NCBI GenBank assembly: GCA_014529385.2 | Contig: CM043946.1 | Location: 15,393,077 to 15,457,076, forward strand | Reading direction: 5' to 3' | Length of the DNA stretch: 64,000 nt | Source of the DNA: Adiantum capillus-veneris | Taxonomy: Eukaryota; Streptophyta; Polypodiopsida; Polypodiales; Pteridaceae | In this document: positions 44,742-56,270 of the stretch, piece by piece | Numbering within the stretch: position 1 is the first letter of the stretch | How the letters are laid out: every line of letters begins with the position of its first letter | Program-made: the position numbers and the translations under genes | Notes under the pieces: model-generated | The model's input: the letters and a program-made list of their open reading frames with translations, nothing else | Database searches by the model: none | What the model was told of the DNA's origin: nothing

Positions 44742-44859
44742 CTCAATCCGACCACCAAAGCTTTTGCCATACCCAAAAGATCCATGATGACCGCAATGGG
44801 ATGATGAATAGCCATCTCTGATGCACAACAAAATCTCTCAACCCAGCCAATGGTATCCT
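44742..44859 (-). pseudogene. Middle exon of the methyltransferase-like fragment
   Basis: This 118-bp exon has a CTCACAG acceptor before it and a GATTGAG|GTAATT donor after it. It encodes EDTIGWVERFCCASEMAIHH, then PIAVIMDLLGMAKALVVGLR. Phases at both ends match the neighbouring exons, which supports a genuine former gene. Confidence 0.45.
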
Positions 44860-44946
44860 CTGTGAGGGATTCTCAAAACTAAAATAAAAAACACACAACA
44901 GAAAAATTAAAAAGTATTGTATAGAAAATATGATGGTAGCACAAAC

Positions 44947-45013
44947 CTGCCATAGAGACCATGATCAACAACCACCCGGAGTCTTGACAACGTCGAATAT
45001 GCAAAGTTGTGTG
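44947..45013 (-). pseudogene. Truncated upstream exon of the methyltransferase-like fragment
   Basis: It ends at a GGCAG|GTTTGT donor and encodes LHIRRCQDSGWLLIMVSMA, resembling the GGWLLI strand after the catalytic motif in this enzyme class. Reading upstream, a TAA at 45014-45016 closes the frame and no acceptor is seen. The gene is therefore cut here and the catalytic tetrapeptide region is absent. Confidence 0.4.
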
Positions 45014-46404
45014 TTATCGCAGCGATTCGTTTTGATTTTCAACAATGATTCAAAAACTTTTGAGAATTATGGCCCACTAGTAGCTTTAATTTCATTTATT
45101 TTATAGTTCTCAAAAACTCAAGAGAAAAAAACCTCATGTACCAGTCATGCCGGCGTGGATGGCTATAGATAGTTGCAAAGGTAACCTGATGATATGGCAG
45201 GAATACCGCTCTCATGATAATGGTGCCTCTTCTCATGTTTTGGCCAAGAAACCAGCTCAGCTACATTACCATACTCAGCTTAATATGGAAGCAGCAGAAG
45301 TATCTCGGCCATCCTTGATCAATCAGAACCCGCCATGCACTATTACAAAACTGTCATGAGATCGACCCCATTTGCAGCAGCTGCGCGAACTAGAGTACTA
45401 CTAGCCACAAAGATTAGCACCATTTCGCCATATTGTTCACGCATCAAGTTGCAACAAGCTATCAAGGTAAGTGTTGCTCAATTTAGCACTTCACACGCTT
45501 GCAAACATGTGAAAGAAAGCCACTAAATCTATTTCCAGCTTGACTTGCAAAGGGTGCCATTGAGGAGTTCAGAACACCTGAAAGAGATGATCCGACTCAT
45601 CCAGAGTCCCAGCCTTCTTGGCATTTTGCAAATGGGATATTTGGTCTATTTCTTTCCTTTGGACTTCTCCTCATAGGATTAAGGAGCAGGCCGAGGCTCG
45701 CGCATGGTGCTACGAAGCAGGCATGCATATGTGTTGTCTGTGTTTTGGCTTGCTTCATGTAAATTGAAAGCTGGCTATTTTTCATGACAAATGCAAGCTT
45801 ATACTAAGGGGCAAAGGGATCTTGCAATGATAAGATTGATTGGCTAAGAAAACTAATAGCATATTATGGTCTACCAATCATGGTACTTGTTGGACTAGAA
45901 TATCCTATGCACCCACAGAGCATGTGCCTACTAGCATCCCTCGACGCCTTTTCAGCCCAAATCCATGGTCCCCTGGTGTAGCCCAAAATTGGGCGATAAT
46001 CAAGGTAGGCATCCAAATGAGTATATATGGAGGCACATAATGATATCTGTATAGCACTGTCCGAGAAAAATCGTTTTTCCAAACATACAAAATTTCTTTA
46101 CTAGATTTTCTCAAAAGGAGATTTTAGAAATTATGTCCTTTTTTCGGGGTTTTACACTATTTTTCTCTATTTCAATTTTCGGGGCGGAATTACTCGTTTT
46201 CCCCTAGCCTCAACCGGCATTTTTGAAATTGAAAACGGCACGATATTAAGCTTAGACACATTTTTCCTGAACACTGTTGTATAGGGTCAAGCATTAAAAA
46301 TCGCCTGCGTGTACGTCGAGTTGACAGGAAGAGCCAGTCTTCATCGCGCGTTTGTGTGGGCAGCCTACTAATTTAGTGATAAAGAGAAAGCTAGGCATTG
46401 CCTA

Positions 46405-46500
46405 CAAGCACGCGTAGTAGTGCAGCGGTACGAATACAGCCTATGATAGCTAGAGGTCGCGGGTTCGTAAGAGCATCTTGAAAACGTGTTGATTATGACT
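46405..46500 (+). repeat. Possible tRNA-derived SINE head
   Basis: An A-box-like TAGTGCAGCGG (46417-46427) is followed about 33 bases later by GGTCGCGGGTTCGTAAG (46455-46471), close to a B box. Neither a full cloverleaf nor a tail was identified. Confidence 0.35.
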
Positions 46501-46639
46501 GCATCTAGCCGGTTGCATGTGACTAGCAATCGGTTCTGACTGCGCTACCACGCATGTAACCCATAGGTGAAATGCAACCAAATATGAATAAGGTTGACAG
46601 CGTTATGAGGAGGCTTGCACCCTTAGGGAAAAATAACTT

Positions 46640-46675
46640 CCTGTAGCCATCCACACTGGCGTGGATTGCTACAGG
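46640..46675. repeat. Hairpin repeat, best copy
   Basis: CCTGTAGC, one mismatch, ATCCAC, a six-base loop, GTGGAT, one mismatch, GCTACAGG: arms of 15 with 14 pairs. It is followed by TAGTTTGCAAAG. Related copies with the same trailing sequence are at 47132-47167 and, partly, 45141-45180. Confidence 0.8.
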
Positions 46676-49599
46676 TAGTTTGCAAAGCTATCAATAGCAC
46701 ACCGTGCTCAGTGTCGAGGCCGCGCTGACCTCACCCACCTTGCAAGTCTAGTAGTTGTATCCCATCCACCAAGAGGCCTGACGTTCGGCTCATACAGCCA
46801 TTCTATTTAATATTGAAGCAGCCGTATTTTTCTCGCCACTAGATCAGGTTCAAAACATGCATAAAATGTGTGCCAAGTGGGTGAATGAAGTGAAGGACCG
46901 AATGAAAGCTTTGACGAGCTAACACCGCCATCGCTATCTCTACTGGCACCGCCACCAAGATATTTATCTCATAAACTCCTCATAATCGGCCCCATAGGAG
47001 CCTGCAATGACTTTTGAACGACCTATGAGTACTACAACACACTTCAATTAAACCCACCATATCGAATAGATGAAGCTGCAATAGGAACACAGTCATGCAC
47101 AGTAACCTTAAAGCTATGTAAAACAAAACTGCCTGTAGCCATCCACATCGACGTGGATGACTATAGGTAGTTTTCAAAGGTACCTGGGAAGAGGTTTCCG
47201 CGTAGATGATGACTCTTGCCTTCCCATGAAGAAGCTTAAACGATGCCGTTAGAGACAATCGAGCTCTTGGCAGACTACAAACCGCAGGAGCCTGTGAGTT
47301 TGAGACAAGGCAAGCATAGAAGGCTTGTACCAATGCAATCGTCAAAGAACAAACATAGGCCTGAGAAGCAAGATGTACCACGAATTGGGTAAATTGAAAA
47401 TTTCTTCTGGAGATTTTCCCAGGAGAAATGCAAGGCAGACGATTGGGTTTGGGTTTCTGAAGGGTAGGTGAAAATTGCCATTATTGTACAGTAATGACAG
47501 GCATGTTTTTGTTTGGACAGTTCGGGAAAATTGTTTTTAAATATTTGATCTCACTTTGTAGAAATTTTATATAGTGAAAATTTTATATTAAAGAACATGA
47601 TTGACGAGTACGGGCACATGAACGTGCAAACCTCCAAAGGCGGCTTGTAGTTATGACTAGAATTTCAAGTTAAAAAATTTGGATGAAATTTAAAACTTTG
47701 GTTCAACCCGTTGTTGCAATCTGTACACTACCACTACTTTATTTGTCGTTTGTATCAATATTTCTAAAATTGTGCTTGTCACACTATTAATCCATGGGGA
47801 GATGCATTACAATTTTGGGCCACAACATGAACATAAGCTAGTGCTAATTTTTGAAAGTAGATTTTATCTGCTAGCATTTGCTTCTGTGCAAGAACATTTT
47901 GAGCTTTGTGATGCCAATTTCTATCTTTAACCGCTAACATTATTTGGACCGCAAGTAAAGCAGGAGGCTATAATATCAGATGATGGTGAGAAAACTTTTA
48001 TGAAGCTTGTGATCTGCACCAGTTCTACAAGGTAGATGTTAGAAGTGGGATCAAATTGGTGCAGGCATTGACAGAGTTTCTCAAGACAAGAAAGACAACA
48101 ATGGAGATCATTTTAATGATTATCTACACAACATAGATCACTCAGATCAACACGAGTGTAATTGACATGATTTAATGCATGCCACTTGCAAATCGATTTA
48201 TATATTTCACTCCATCAAGCCAAGAAGGTGGTCTAGACTGATCATGAACTCCCAGCTAAACATGATGGCTACATTGCGTTTGAATTGAATTGCCACCAGC
48301 TAGTGATTCTTCAGGTTATGGTTATGGGTGTTACATTTTTTACCATATTTTCTTGATCGTACAATACATCTTTTTTGTCGATTTCATTGTTGATAATGTA
48401 AGGTTTTTGGCACGTGTGAGTGATTGAACAATTGGGAAAGATTTTCCTAACGTAAAGAAACTATGAAGGGATTGTTTCTAACCACCAGCAAAAATCAAAT
48501 ATGTATATAACAAAAATATTGCGCAAGGGTGTCACATGTACAAAACATCACAAGTTTTGCTCGGATTTTGGGATTTCTCCTTTCAAGCTAAGAATTGCTT
48601 GGATATAATTTTCCGAGTTTTGGGGCTATAATAGTGCTATTAATAGGGCTTAAATTTCACAAATTTGTTGGGTTTAAATGCTACACTTATGTTGACTGAA
48701 ATTTCAGCAAAAATAGCTTTACATGAACATGGTCTGGGACAAAAGTTCTTATACTTCTATATTTATGCAAAAACTCAATTTGGTGAAGGTAAGTATACAT
48801 TAGTGAATTCAAAATTGTAAACTACTTTTTGATGCTATCCTTTTTTGTGAATAAATGCATAATTATTGAAACAAGTGTTAGTAATTTACTTCAAAAAAAC
48901 TCCAATGTTTTTTTAAAAGAGCCTGAATCCTCATGTGGGGGTCTCAGATGAGATGGTGTTAGATTGGACTTTTGAAAATTGATCCAATTTACAATGGAGA
49001 TGTTGTTTGATTTTTTTGGGTTTAAAAGATGTGAACGTTGTAGTAAATGACTCAATCTCTAAACATAATACTTGATCTATGCTAGGTTGTTAGATTTTGA
49101 TGTAATTTTTGACACCGATAATAAGGGGGAGGGAGTCCTTGACACCTACCTGTCTTCCCAAGTAATGCCACTTCTGATGGGCTTGTGTTTCTTGGATGGT
49201 GACCGGTAAGAGGTTCCTTACTTGGGGTTACAACAAGAACTACATCGATAAAAGGAGATCTTCTTCCGTTACTCGATTTTATTTTTTATGATTAAAACAT
49301 AATCCTTGTAGATTCTCCTAGGATAATATACTCACTCAGTACAATTTCATGCTTTTGCTCGGTTCTATCTCTTTATGATTAATCCTTTTAAATTCTTCTT
49401 TGATAATTGTATACTTAGATAGTATAATATCATTCAATCATAGATTCAAAAGTTTTCTGTATGTACATGATCTTTTATTACTCTAACAATGTTCTCTTGT
49501 AAAATTTGATTTATCTTAAGTATGCATGTTTTATATGGTGTTTAGTCCCACTGTATGGGTTTAATAGTTTGTAAAATCAAACTATTGTTAGGTATTCAA

Positions 49600-49687
<88 letters not shown>
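49600..49687. repeat. (AC)n microsatellite, over 40 units
   Basis: A long, nearly pure CA tract. Confidence 0.97.
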
Positions 49688-49691
<4 letters not shown>

Positions 49692-50050
49692 TGGTACACG
49701 CTTTGATTATTTGAACCATGGCCTCCTTTCCCCTTAAAAACTATCCCTAACTAGCTTATGGTTTCCTTGCACCAAGAGCACTCTTATACTCTCTTACCCT
49801 CATTCGAGCCATATAGTTAGGAACACTGCACCAATCTTTTTTTCTAAAAGGGTTTTTTTTACACCTACCTCGCTGGGTGGCTAGTTTTTGGCTTTATGCA
49901 TGGTTGCCTCTTATTTTTTCTTTCTCCCCGTGGGAGTATACCCTTGAATGGGTGCATGGTAAAAAAACCTAGAAATGGTTAAGTTGACCATGGCAATTGA
50001 ATTCCCCTATATTCTTCTCGTCCTACCTAGGACCTCTTCACGCCCTTACA

Positions 50051-50094
<44 letters not shown>

Positions 50095-50845
50095 CCCCCC
50101 CGCCACATTACTTGCAATTGGGTGTCTCAACTCACATGCACAAAAATCCGAACTATCGTACTCCTAGCCTCCACTGAGGCGACTGCATTTGCTTCACATT
50201 TGGAATACCGCACTGGCGATTCATTCAAATCGTGGTGGGAGTTATTGCCCGGAGCATGTCATGATGCCTCGACCTTGCGTAATTGCTTTATAAAGAGGTG
50301 AGGGTTCTTTTTTCCCCTCACTTAGCCCTTTTTTGGATATGTGTGTGTATGTGAAAGAGAGGAAGTGAGTTTGTTGCCGCTTACTGAGTTGACATGGAGC
50401 TTATGGAGCAACCCTCATAGGTTTGTGATTACCTTGCTTGGTTTCGTTGATAACATATATTGTGGCATATTGATGAAGTACTGCACTCTGTTGAAGTTTC
50501 TATCTGCATACGGAATAGTGTACTCTGTTTTGATTTTTGCAATGAAATAAGGCACTTATGTTTTGTATATTACTCTCGATAATTAGAAAAATGGGTTTTT
50601 TTCTGATGGTTTATTTCTTCACTGTTGCCGTGGCAGGTTTATTTCATCACTATTGCCGTGGTTGGTGCATACTTTGTAAAACAACTATTTTTTTATAACT
50701 CTATACTGTAGCTATTTTTTATTGTACGTTGACTCTTGACATTTAGTTGATACCAAGATCAATACAAAAACCTCACATATGTGCCTAATAAAGCTTTTGA
50801 CGATGATAATGGGCTCGTGCATAAAGCTTCCGTATGTATGGGTGG

Positions 50846-50890
50846 GCACGTGCGTGTGCATGCACACGCGCGCGCGCGCACACACACACA

Positions 50891-50948
<58 letters not shown>
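50846..50948. repeat. Alternating purine-pyrimidine tract, GC/CA then AT
   Basis: GCACGTGCGTGTGCATGC, then CACGCGCG and CA repeats, run directly into about 27 AT units. There is one break in alternation at the CT junction. Confidence 0.95.
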
Positions 50949-50950
<2 letters not shown>

Positions 50951-51959
50951 ATTTACCTCTGTTAAACTAGGACTCACTTGCTAGCTAATGTTTTTTTTTT
51001 CAAAACCCGGCTTGACCTTATGGCCTACATGGACATGAATGCACATAATGCTTGAGAAAATGGCTTGTCTATGATCTCCTTTGGTTTTGTGGGTAAACAC
51101 CATGTATAGTTACTTGTACGGTCCTCAATAGGAAAATCTTGCTTATGCTAGGCTTGTTGGACCTGGTGGTTATACTGCCTTGAGGATGATTACTAAAAGG
51201 CTGAACCTTTCACTTTTCTCAATGAAGAATATGGACTTTTTTCCTCCACTTGGGACCTACACATATACCCTATGCTTGATATTTTGTGGATAGACTGGGG
51301 TGCGAATCTGGCTTATGCTATGCTTATGTAAGTTGATGATTATAGTGTCTTGTGGGTGATTACCTTACATTTTTTGCCTCAGGTGTATGGGGACTTTTGA
51401 TGCTGTGACTATTTTAGGACTTGTAGTGTCCTTGATTTTAAAGCATTTGGATTTTCACCTCCTAACAAAGTCACTTGATCAATTTACTTGGCTTGATTGC
51501 TACATCTAGCTACAATCCGCTAAGTTTCCTGAGCCCATTATTACACTTTTGTTAAGATGCTATTTTTGCATGCTATCCTGTAGCTATTGTTGTTGCCTTT
51601 TAATATCTTGATAGAGTGAACAGTTATCTTTTCCTGTGGTAATTATCTGAAGTATTTACCTTTCTTTGGTCTCAATGGGAGAATCTGGGTCTATTGTACA
51701 CAATGGAGCTGATGGTTATACTATTTTGTAACTAAGCTTGTGAAGGTTTGCCTTGCTTTGGCTACTTCCCTTGCTTATGCAATACTTGTTAGAACTGATG
51801 GGTTTTTTTTTGAGAATGATTACCATAAGTCATCACCTGCATGGAAATCCGGTTGATTTACAGTTAACACCATCTTTATTCACACTAATGGAATAATTTT
51901 CTAAGTGGAATCTTCATGTTTAATGACTCACTCAGTGTGGCTAAATATGGCTTATGCTA

Positions 51960-51996
51960 GGCATGCGCACGCGTGCGCACGCACGCACGCGCACGT

Positions 51997-52082
<86 letters not shown>

Positions 52083-52258
52083 GCACACACATACACACAC
52101 TTACACTTGTCACTGACCCCCCTTTATTGTTTATTACTGATACTCTTATTTTCAATGTAATCCCAAAGCACTTGCTAAACTTTTATCATATCCCAGAAGA
52201 TTTGATCATTCTACTAATATTCACGCACACGCACACGCACACGCACACGCACACGCAT

Positions 52259-52345
<87 letters not shown>

Positions 52346-52480
52346 ACTTGTCACTGATCCCCATTTATGGTTTATTACTGATTCTCTTATTTTCATTGTA
52401 ATCCCAAAGCACTTGCTAAACTTTGACCACCCCAGAAGATCTAGTCATATCCCAAAATATTTGATCATTCTACTAATACT
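51960..52480. repeat. Duplicated unit: CA tract plus 120-bp block
   Basis: GC-rich alternating sequence and (AC)n at 51960-52081, block 52109-52220, then a second GCACAC/(AC)n tract at 52222-52344 and block 52349-52480. The blocks share GTCACTGA, TTATTACTGAT, AATCCCAAAGCACTTGCTAAACTTT and TTTGATCATTCTACTAATA. Confidence 0.85.
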
Positions 52481-53231
52481 TATACCTTGTGAGTATTCTT
52501 TCTACTCCTAAGGCCTGAGTGGAAATTTGTTTCTTACTTATATATGGTTATACCTCCTACTACAATTGCTGCTTCTTAGTCTTGACCCTCTAAAAGTGGA
52601 CTCCCTCACCTACCTATCAATGACTCCCTGTGAAGGTGAAGGCTTGTTGTGGAAACCAAAAGAACTTTCTAAGTCTATATTTATTTTGGATAAATACCCT
52701 TATCAATTCCTGTCTTCCTACTATTAATCATGGTAAGTGTCTTTCTACCAATTGATTGTGGGGCTTTTTTGGCACTTCTTATGGTGTGGTGGGAACTCCC
52801 TCACCACCATAAAGAGGGGATGCAGTAACATGTACCCTCATTTTACCTGCAACTCCTGTATGCCAAGATATGGTGGAGATGTAGTAGTTGGCTAGGTTTG
52901 AGTCAATACAACTACCGCGTGTATACTCTTACAACGATGCTGCTTATTTAAAGGTGATGGATTCTCACCTCCCTCACTTAGCCTTGCATTTATGTGGGTG
53001 TGTTTGTGTTTGAGAAAGAGAGTGAGGGCCATGTGTACGATCAACTGCTGTTCTCTGTGGTGTATGAATACTTTTGAGCAAGCGACTGCTTCTGAGGTGC
53101 TCTTTCAATGTCATCTCAAAACTACTAAATGCCACTGCTTCGCATATAATGGCAAGGTTCGTATATAAATACTTAATGTTGGTGATTAAGGTATTCATTG
53201 TGCAAAGGATGGTGAATCTTTTGGCCATGTG

Positions 53232-53424
53232 CATTGGGGTAAAGCCCCATGTTGCCGGTTAGGCCAGGTGTCCACCCACTATACTTATTCATTATGTACA
53301 TAATAGAATAAGGGGGCTCACATATTGAAGGTGAGTTTTTAGCCCCTGCAAACACAAGGTCTCCTCTTCTCCTCTCTTCTCCATTGCTGCACACACTCAC
53401 ACACGCTCCCGCTCACGCACTTCA
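53232..53424 (+). repeat. 5' LTR of the decayed copia
   Basis: Shares GGGGTAAAGCCCCATG and TTATTCATTATGTACATAAT with 56075-56265. It ends CACTTCA and the primer site begins at 53427. Confidence 0.85.
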
Positions 53425-53790
53425 ACTGGTATCAGAGCTCATGGCGATTGCGGAGAGCACGGCAACATTGTGGTGAAGATTACGGTGAAGCTATGAATTT
53501 TTCAGCATCGTTTTGAAGCAGAATTTTGGATGAGAAAAGATCAATTTTCAGCTTGATTCCCACGATCCTTACCTAAAACGTCGTGGTATACAACTTTCCA
53601 ATTGAAAGTTGTAGACCACAAGGTCTCCTCTCCTCCTCTCTTCTTCATTGCTGCACACACTCGCACACGCTCCCGCTCGTGCACTTCAACTGGTATCAGA
53701 GCTCATGGAGATTGCGGAGAGAAAAGATCATTTTCAGCTTGATTCCCATTAGCCTTACCGAAAACATCGTGGTCTACAAGGCTATAAATT
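53356..53790 (+). repeat. 264-bp tandem duplication carrying LTR end and primer site
   Basis: The segment from AAGGTCTCCTC (53356) recurs from 53620 at an offset of 264 bp. It includes the LTR 3' end, TGGTATCAGAGCTC at both 53427 and 53691, and part of the leader (AGCTTGATTCCCA). The second copy lacks part of the leader. Confidence 0.85.
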
Positions 53791-55024
53791 TCTACAGATC
53801 TGTTTTGACTTATAAAAACATCCCATTTCAGGTCCATTTCAATTACTCTAGACAGTTCTTTGAGATCTACAACTTTGCAGAAGGACTTTTTTGCAAATTC
53901 TGAACGGTTTGGGAGATATTGGTTGATCGACTGTAGGGTGTTCGGAAAGTTAAAGATTATGTATGCCTATTGTGGTGATTTGCTACATTCCGAAAGCTCG
54001 GATTAAGCTTTGTCATTCGCGCATTGATGTTTTTCTCTCAGTGAAGCGAGTGTGGGTTGAGCTTTTCAACAAATTTATACGCATACGTTGAGAACACTTT
54101 GTGGATGTATGCATTCTTGTGGACTCTCAGGATTTGAGAGTGGATTCATCACAGGTTATGTACATTTTGTGCGATTGAGCAGATTCTATAAAGTGTGGTG
54201 CACAGATTTACAACGAGTTTTGCAAGCATTTTTGGCATGATTGTGAGCTGAATTTTCAGTGGATTTGGATGCTCATTTGATACAAATTTGGTGTATGCTT
54301 GGTGCTCATTTATATTGCCATGTGGATGCACATAATGGGCACTTTTTGGCGGATGATATTTTTCGCCTTGCAATGGCTTATGTGGGCTGATTTTCAGTTG
54401 TTTTGAGCATCAATTTGTGCCATATTTTGGTTGGTTTGCATCCAAGTTTATGCTAGTATATGCTTTGCTTGTAGAGTGCGGTTGATGCACTTTGTGTTTC
54501 GGATTACAGGATTGTGTCCAAGTTTAGAGAGTTGAGACTTTGATGCAGCTCATATATGCTTGAGTGCAAATTTTCGCATGATTTGCTCATGGTTTTGAGC
54601 ATGTTTATGGCATGTATGGTTATTACGGTTAGATAGCCAAAACTGCCAAAACTCTGCCGGATTTTTCTTACGAATTTATTTGTTTATGTGCATGGTTTGC
54701 AGTCGTGCTTTGATTGCATTTGGCACTCAGTGGTTGCTTTGACATAGTGTTTTGGCATAGCATTGTGAGAGTCTTTGCTCACTAGATTATGTCATTTGCC
54801 ATGTATACGATAATGTCTTCAGGAAGGAGATTGTTGATGCTAGATTCATCGGCTACCGCATAGCGATCTTGGATTAGACCAGACTTTTTGAATCATTTGA
54901 GTGGTCTTTTTCACTCGTTTCATTACATTGACCGCCATATTTGCTAACAGTTCTCTTAGACAGCTTATGCCAGCTTATGCTAGCTTATGTTGTATTTTGA
55001 CAATACTTGGTGTATGAGTTAGCC

Positions 55025-55265
55025 AGACTTTGGTATGCTTGGACGTGTGTGTCTAGCTGTTGGTTCAGTGCATGCCATAGTTAGTGCAGGAGATGTCAGA
55101 CTATCATTGCTGAGTGGTGCATCATATGTGTTGCGAGATGTACATCATGTTCCAAGTTTGACGCAAATCTTGATCTCTGTGAGTCAGTTGCGAGATAGTA
55201 GATGCTAGGTAGTGCTGGACAAGCACAATTTCAGATTGCATTGTGTATAGCTAGTCATAGTAGCG
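55025..55265 (+). pseudogene. Copia protease/pre-integrase remnant
   Basis: One frame reads VRLSLLSGASYVLRDVHHVP then SLTQILISVSQL, the copia block just after the protease (usually DVRHVPxLxxNLISVGxL). Stops follow immediately. Confidence 0.65.
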
Positions 55266-55697
55266 AGAGGTTAGCGCTAGTGTTGGCACGATTCATGTGA
55301 TGCGAGTACGTAACGTGTGAGACATCACAGTCTTTGTGAGATCCAACCATGAAGAGAGACGAGGCATGTTTCTTTTGCAGATACACTGCATGATGCTCCA
55401 GTTTGTGAGTATGTTGAGACAATTGTGCAGAAGGGTTTTTCATTCATGTATGTGATGATGGATATGGATGGCTTGACCGCTGAGGATTCAGTCGTGATTC
55501 AGTCATTCATGGATATGCTTAGGCTAGAGGTTGATGCGTGTGAGTTGGAGCTACGCATTGCTGTTGCCACACAAGGCTCAAGACGACTGACAAATGCTCT
55601 TGGTACGCATGTGACATGCGATGGACACGAGGATGGATTCCAGTGATCGGAGTTCGGGTGTCAAGGTGATTTCCATGAGTGGAGTTCTGAGCCAGAT

Positions 55698-56020
55698 TTG
55701 ACTGAGATGGTCAAATTGACGGATATTGCCACGATTGCATCAGCAATCGGGAGTCTCATGTACAAGATACTGACCTCAAGACCCGAGATTGCATTTACGG
55801 TAGGTGCATTTGTAGTGGGAGCAGTTAGCCATGCAATGGATGATATTGGCCTTGAGCATAGGGGTACTTTGCAGTGTATGGTGAGATACCTACAAGATGT
55901 GTGCGGCTTTGGTAAAGAGTATGTCAATCGCTCTATACTTTCTCTACAATTAGAGCTTGATGCACACAAATTCAGTGAGCCAGTGGACGTTGGCTACATA
56001 CTTGTGATGGCCTTATATAT
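55698..56020 (+). pseudogene. Copia RT C-terminus/RNase H connection remnant
   Basis: The frame contains ASAIGSLMYKILTSRPEIAF then TVG, and a degraded TLQCMVRYLQD. This is the 'GSLMYxxxxTRPDI...RYLKGT' block between RT and RNase H of copia elements. Catalytic residues are not included. The frame continues to 56105 into the 3' LTR. Confidence 0.75.
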
Positions 56021-56074
56021 GTTTTGTACGGTTTTCTTTTCTCTCACGGCCACATTGGCCTTTACATGTGAGGT

Positions 56075-56265
56075 TGTTGGGGTAAAGCCCCATGTGGCCT
56101 GTTAGATCAGGTGCCCACCCACTATATTTATTCATTATGTACATAATAGAATAAGGGGGCTTACATATTACAAGTGAGTTTTTAGCCCCCGCAAACACAA
56201 GGTCTCCTCTTCTCCTCTCTTCTCCATTGCTGCACACACTCACACGCTCCCGCTTGCACACTTCA
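56075..56265 (+). repeat. 3' LTR of the decayed copia
   Basis: TGTTGGGGTAAAG to CACTTCA, 191 bp, followed by the ATGTG duplication. Confidence 0.85.
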
Positions 56266-56270
56266 ATGTG

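Larger units (their letters stand above)
45017..49595. other. Unassigned DNA with scattered hairpin repeats
   Basis: There is no convincing gene. Three related imperfect palindromes occur at 45141-45180, 46640-46675 and 47132-47167. A tRNA-like promoter pair lies at 46414-46470. Open frames up to 133 aa (46980-47381, minus) overlap the hairpins and have no domain. Confidence 0.6.
49688..53226. other. Microsatellite-rich non-coding region with degenerate repeats
   Basis: (TC)n plus C9 at 50059-50100. An alternating GC/CA tract followed by (AT)n at 50846-50948. 51110-51960 holds loosely repeated phrases (GCTTATGCTAGGCTTGTTGGA, GATGGTTATACT, GATTACC). Two large CA tracts lie at 51960-52081 and 52222-52344, each followed by a related block of about 120 bp. 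No gene with a recognisable domain. Confidence 0.7.
53232..56265 (+). mobile_element. Decayed Ty1/copia element with duplicated primer site
   Basis: The LTRs are 53232-53424 and 56075-56265, flanked by ATGTG on both sides (53227-53231 and 56266-56270). The 5' LTR's first bases are CA where the 3' LTR has TG. The LTRs differ at about 14 positions by eye, making this the oldest element here by that measure. A canonical initiator-Met primer site follows two bases after the 5' LTR. The interior (2.65 kb) keeps only scraps: a protease/pre-integrase stretch and part of the RT-RNase H junction. Integrase is absent. Confidence 0.85.

Noticed and set aside
46405-46500. Functional tRNA gene
   Set aside because: The promoter boxes are only approximate and no cloverleaf with acceptor stem could be paired; retained only as a possible SINE head.
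51905-52396. Long frames of alternating Thr-His or Cys-Val across CA tracts (also at 4516-5045, 49555-49737 and 57566-57963)
   Set aside because: They are translations of microsatellites and have no non-repetitive protein content.
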